DNA of 64,000 nt, taken from contig JBMHCC010000002.1 of assembly GCA_049890115.1 (NCBI GenBank), forward strand, positions 62,001 through 126,000, written 5' to 3'. The notes under the pieces were generated by a model. That model had not been told where the DNA came from, ran no database searches, and worked only from the letters and a program-made list of their open reading frames with translations. This document shows positions 63,815-64,000 of the stretch, piece by piece. The position numbers and the translations under genes are program-made. Every line of letters starts with the position of its first letter. Within the stretch, counting starts at the first letter, position 1. The DNA comes from UBA685 sp049890115. GTDB lineage: Bacteria > Pseudomonadota > Alphaproteobacteria > Puniceispirillales > Puniceispirillaceae.

Positions 63815-64000
63815 TTAATGGTGAAAAATATCAACAGCTTCAAAGCCAGCCAGATCCATTTTGGCACGGCTTGTCAGAAAGGCAAAGCAATCTTCGGCTA
63901 GTGTCAGGCGGTTTTCACGGCTAAGAAGCGTTGTTAAATGATCTTGTAGCTGATGCAGATATAAAACATCACTTGCGGCATAATCAATTTGCTGCTGGGA
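63815..64000 (-). CDS. RNase D-like 3'-5' exonuclease (partial, runs off right edge)
   Basis: Only the last 61 codons are in the window. They include IDYAASDVLYLHQL, the Exo III-type motif (Tyr and Asp) of DnaQ/RNase D exonucleases, and end DIFHH before TAA. A short RNase D without HRDC domain is common just upstream of lptC in alphaproteobacteria. The rest lies beyond the right edge. Confidence 0.82.
   Translation of the reverse strand, partial: SQQQIDYAASDVLYLHQLQDHLTTLLSRENRLTLAEDCFAFLTSRAKMDLAGFEAVDIFHH

Overview
The window looks like a chromosomal segment of a free-living marine alphaproteobacterium of moderate-to-low G+C, most like the SAR116 clade (Puniceispirillales) or a close relative. 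The reasons are the alphaproteobacterial gene orders (ccmE-ccmF-ccmG-ccmH; addB-addA-trxA-folC-accD-trpA-trpB-trpF; aroA-cmk-rpsA-ihfB facing a TIGR02300 gene and tRNA-Ala; chvI-chvG-rapZ-ahcY), two TRAP transporter systems, a quaternary-amine ABC transporter and a DMSP-lyase-type cupin. The clade name is inference; no rRNA is present.

Layout. 1-3968: cytochrome c maturation operon on the minus strand, with ccmH and ccmI fused and running off the left edge. 4.6-7.9 kb: a TAXI-type TRAP transporter. 7.9-9.3 kb: L-serine dehydratase. 9.4-15.3 kb: a sugar-acid/polyol-like catabolic cluster of three overlapping Gfo/Idh/MocA dehydrogenases, read divergently from a mannitol-dehydrogenase-family gene and an enolase-superfamily gene. 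15.4-21.6 kb: an operon with a strong sigma70-like promoter encoding a large DUF1989-GcvT fusion followed by proV-proW-proX. 21.7-22.3 kb: a DddQ-like DMSP-lyase cupin on the minus strand, divergent from a DctPQM TRAP operon that also carries an amidase and a small membrane protein (22.5-27.2 kb). Together 15.4-27.2 kb reads as an uptake and breakdown region for methylated osmolytes and small organic acids.

27.5-30.6 kb: stomatin/NfeD pair, an MGMT-fold-like protein, an aquaporin with an altered selectivity filter, and a small secreted protein. 30.75-33.8 kb is an accessory insertion: three translationally coupled minus-strand genes (a membrane-anchored PIN-like protein of 643 aa, a 49-aa protein, and a PD-(D/E)XK/DUF5655-like nuclease) lying against the 3' end of tRNA-Arg(CCG). 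This is the best candidate for an undescribed, possibly defensive, system. Beside the tRNA is a 15-bp tandem repeat (34298-34447).

34.5-64 kb is mostly core: zf-CHCC protein and polA; the ChvI-ChvG two-component system, rapZ and ahcY; tsaE; AddAB recombination nuclease; trxA; folC, accD and trpABF; LapA-like protein, ihfB, rpsA, cmk and aroA; TIGR02300 protein; tRNA-Ala(GGC); the lptB-lptA-lptC genes; and the end of an RNase D-like gene. Core genes are packed with 4-8 nt overlaps and separated by recognisable intrinsic terminators.
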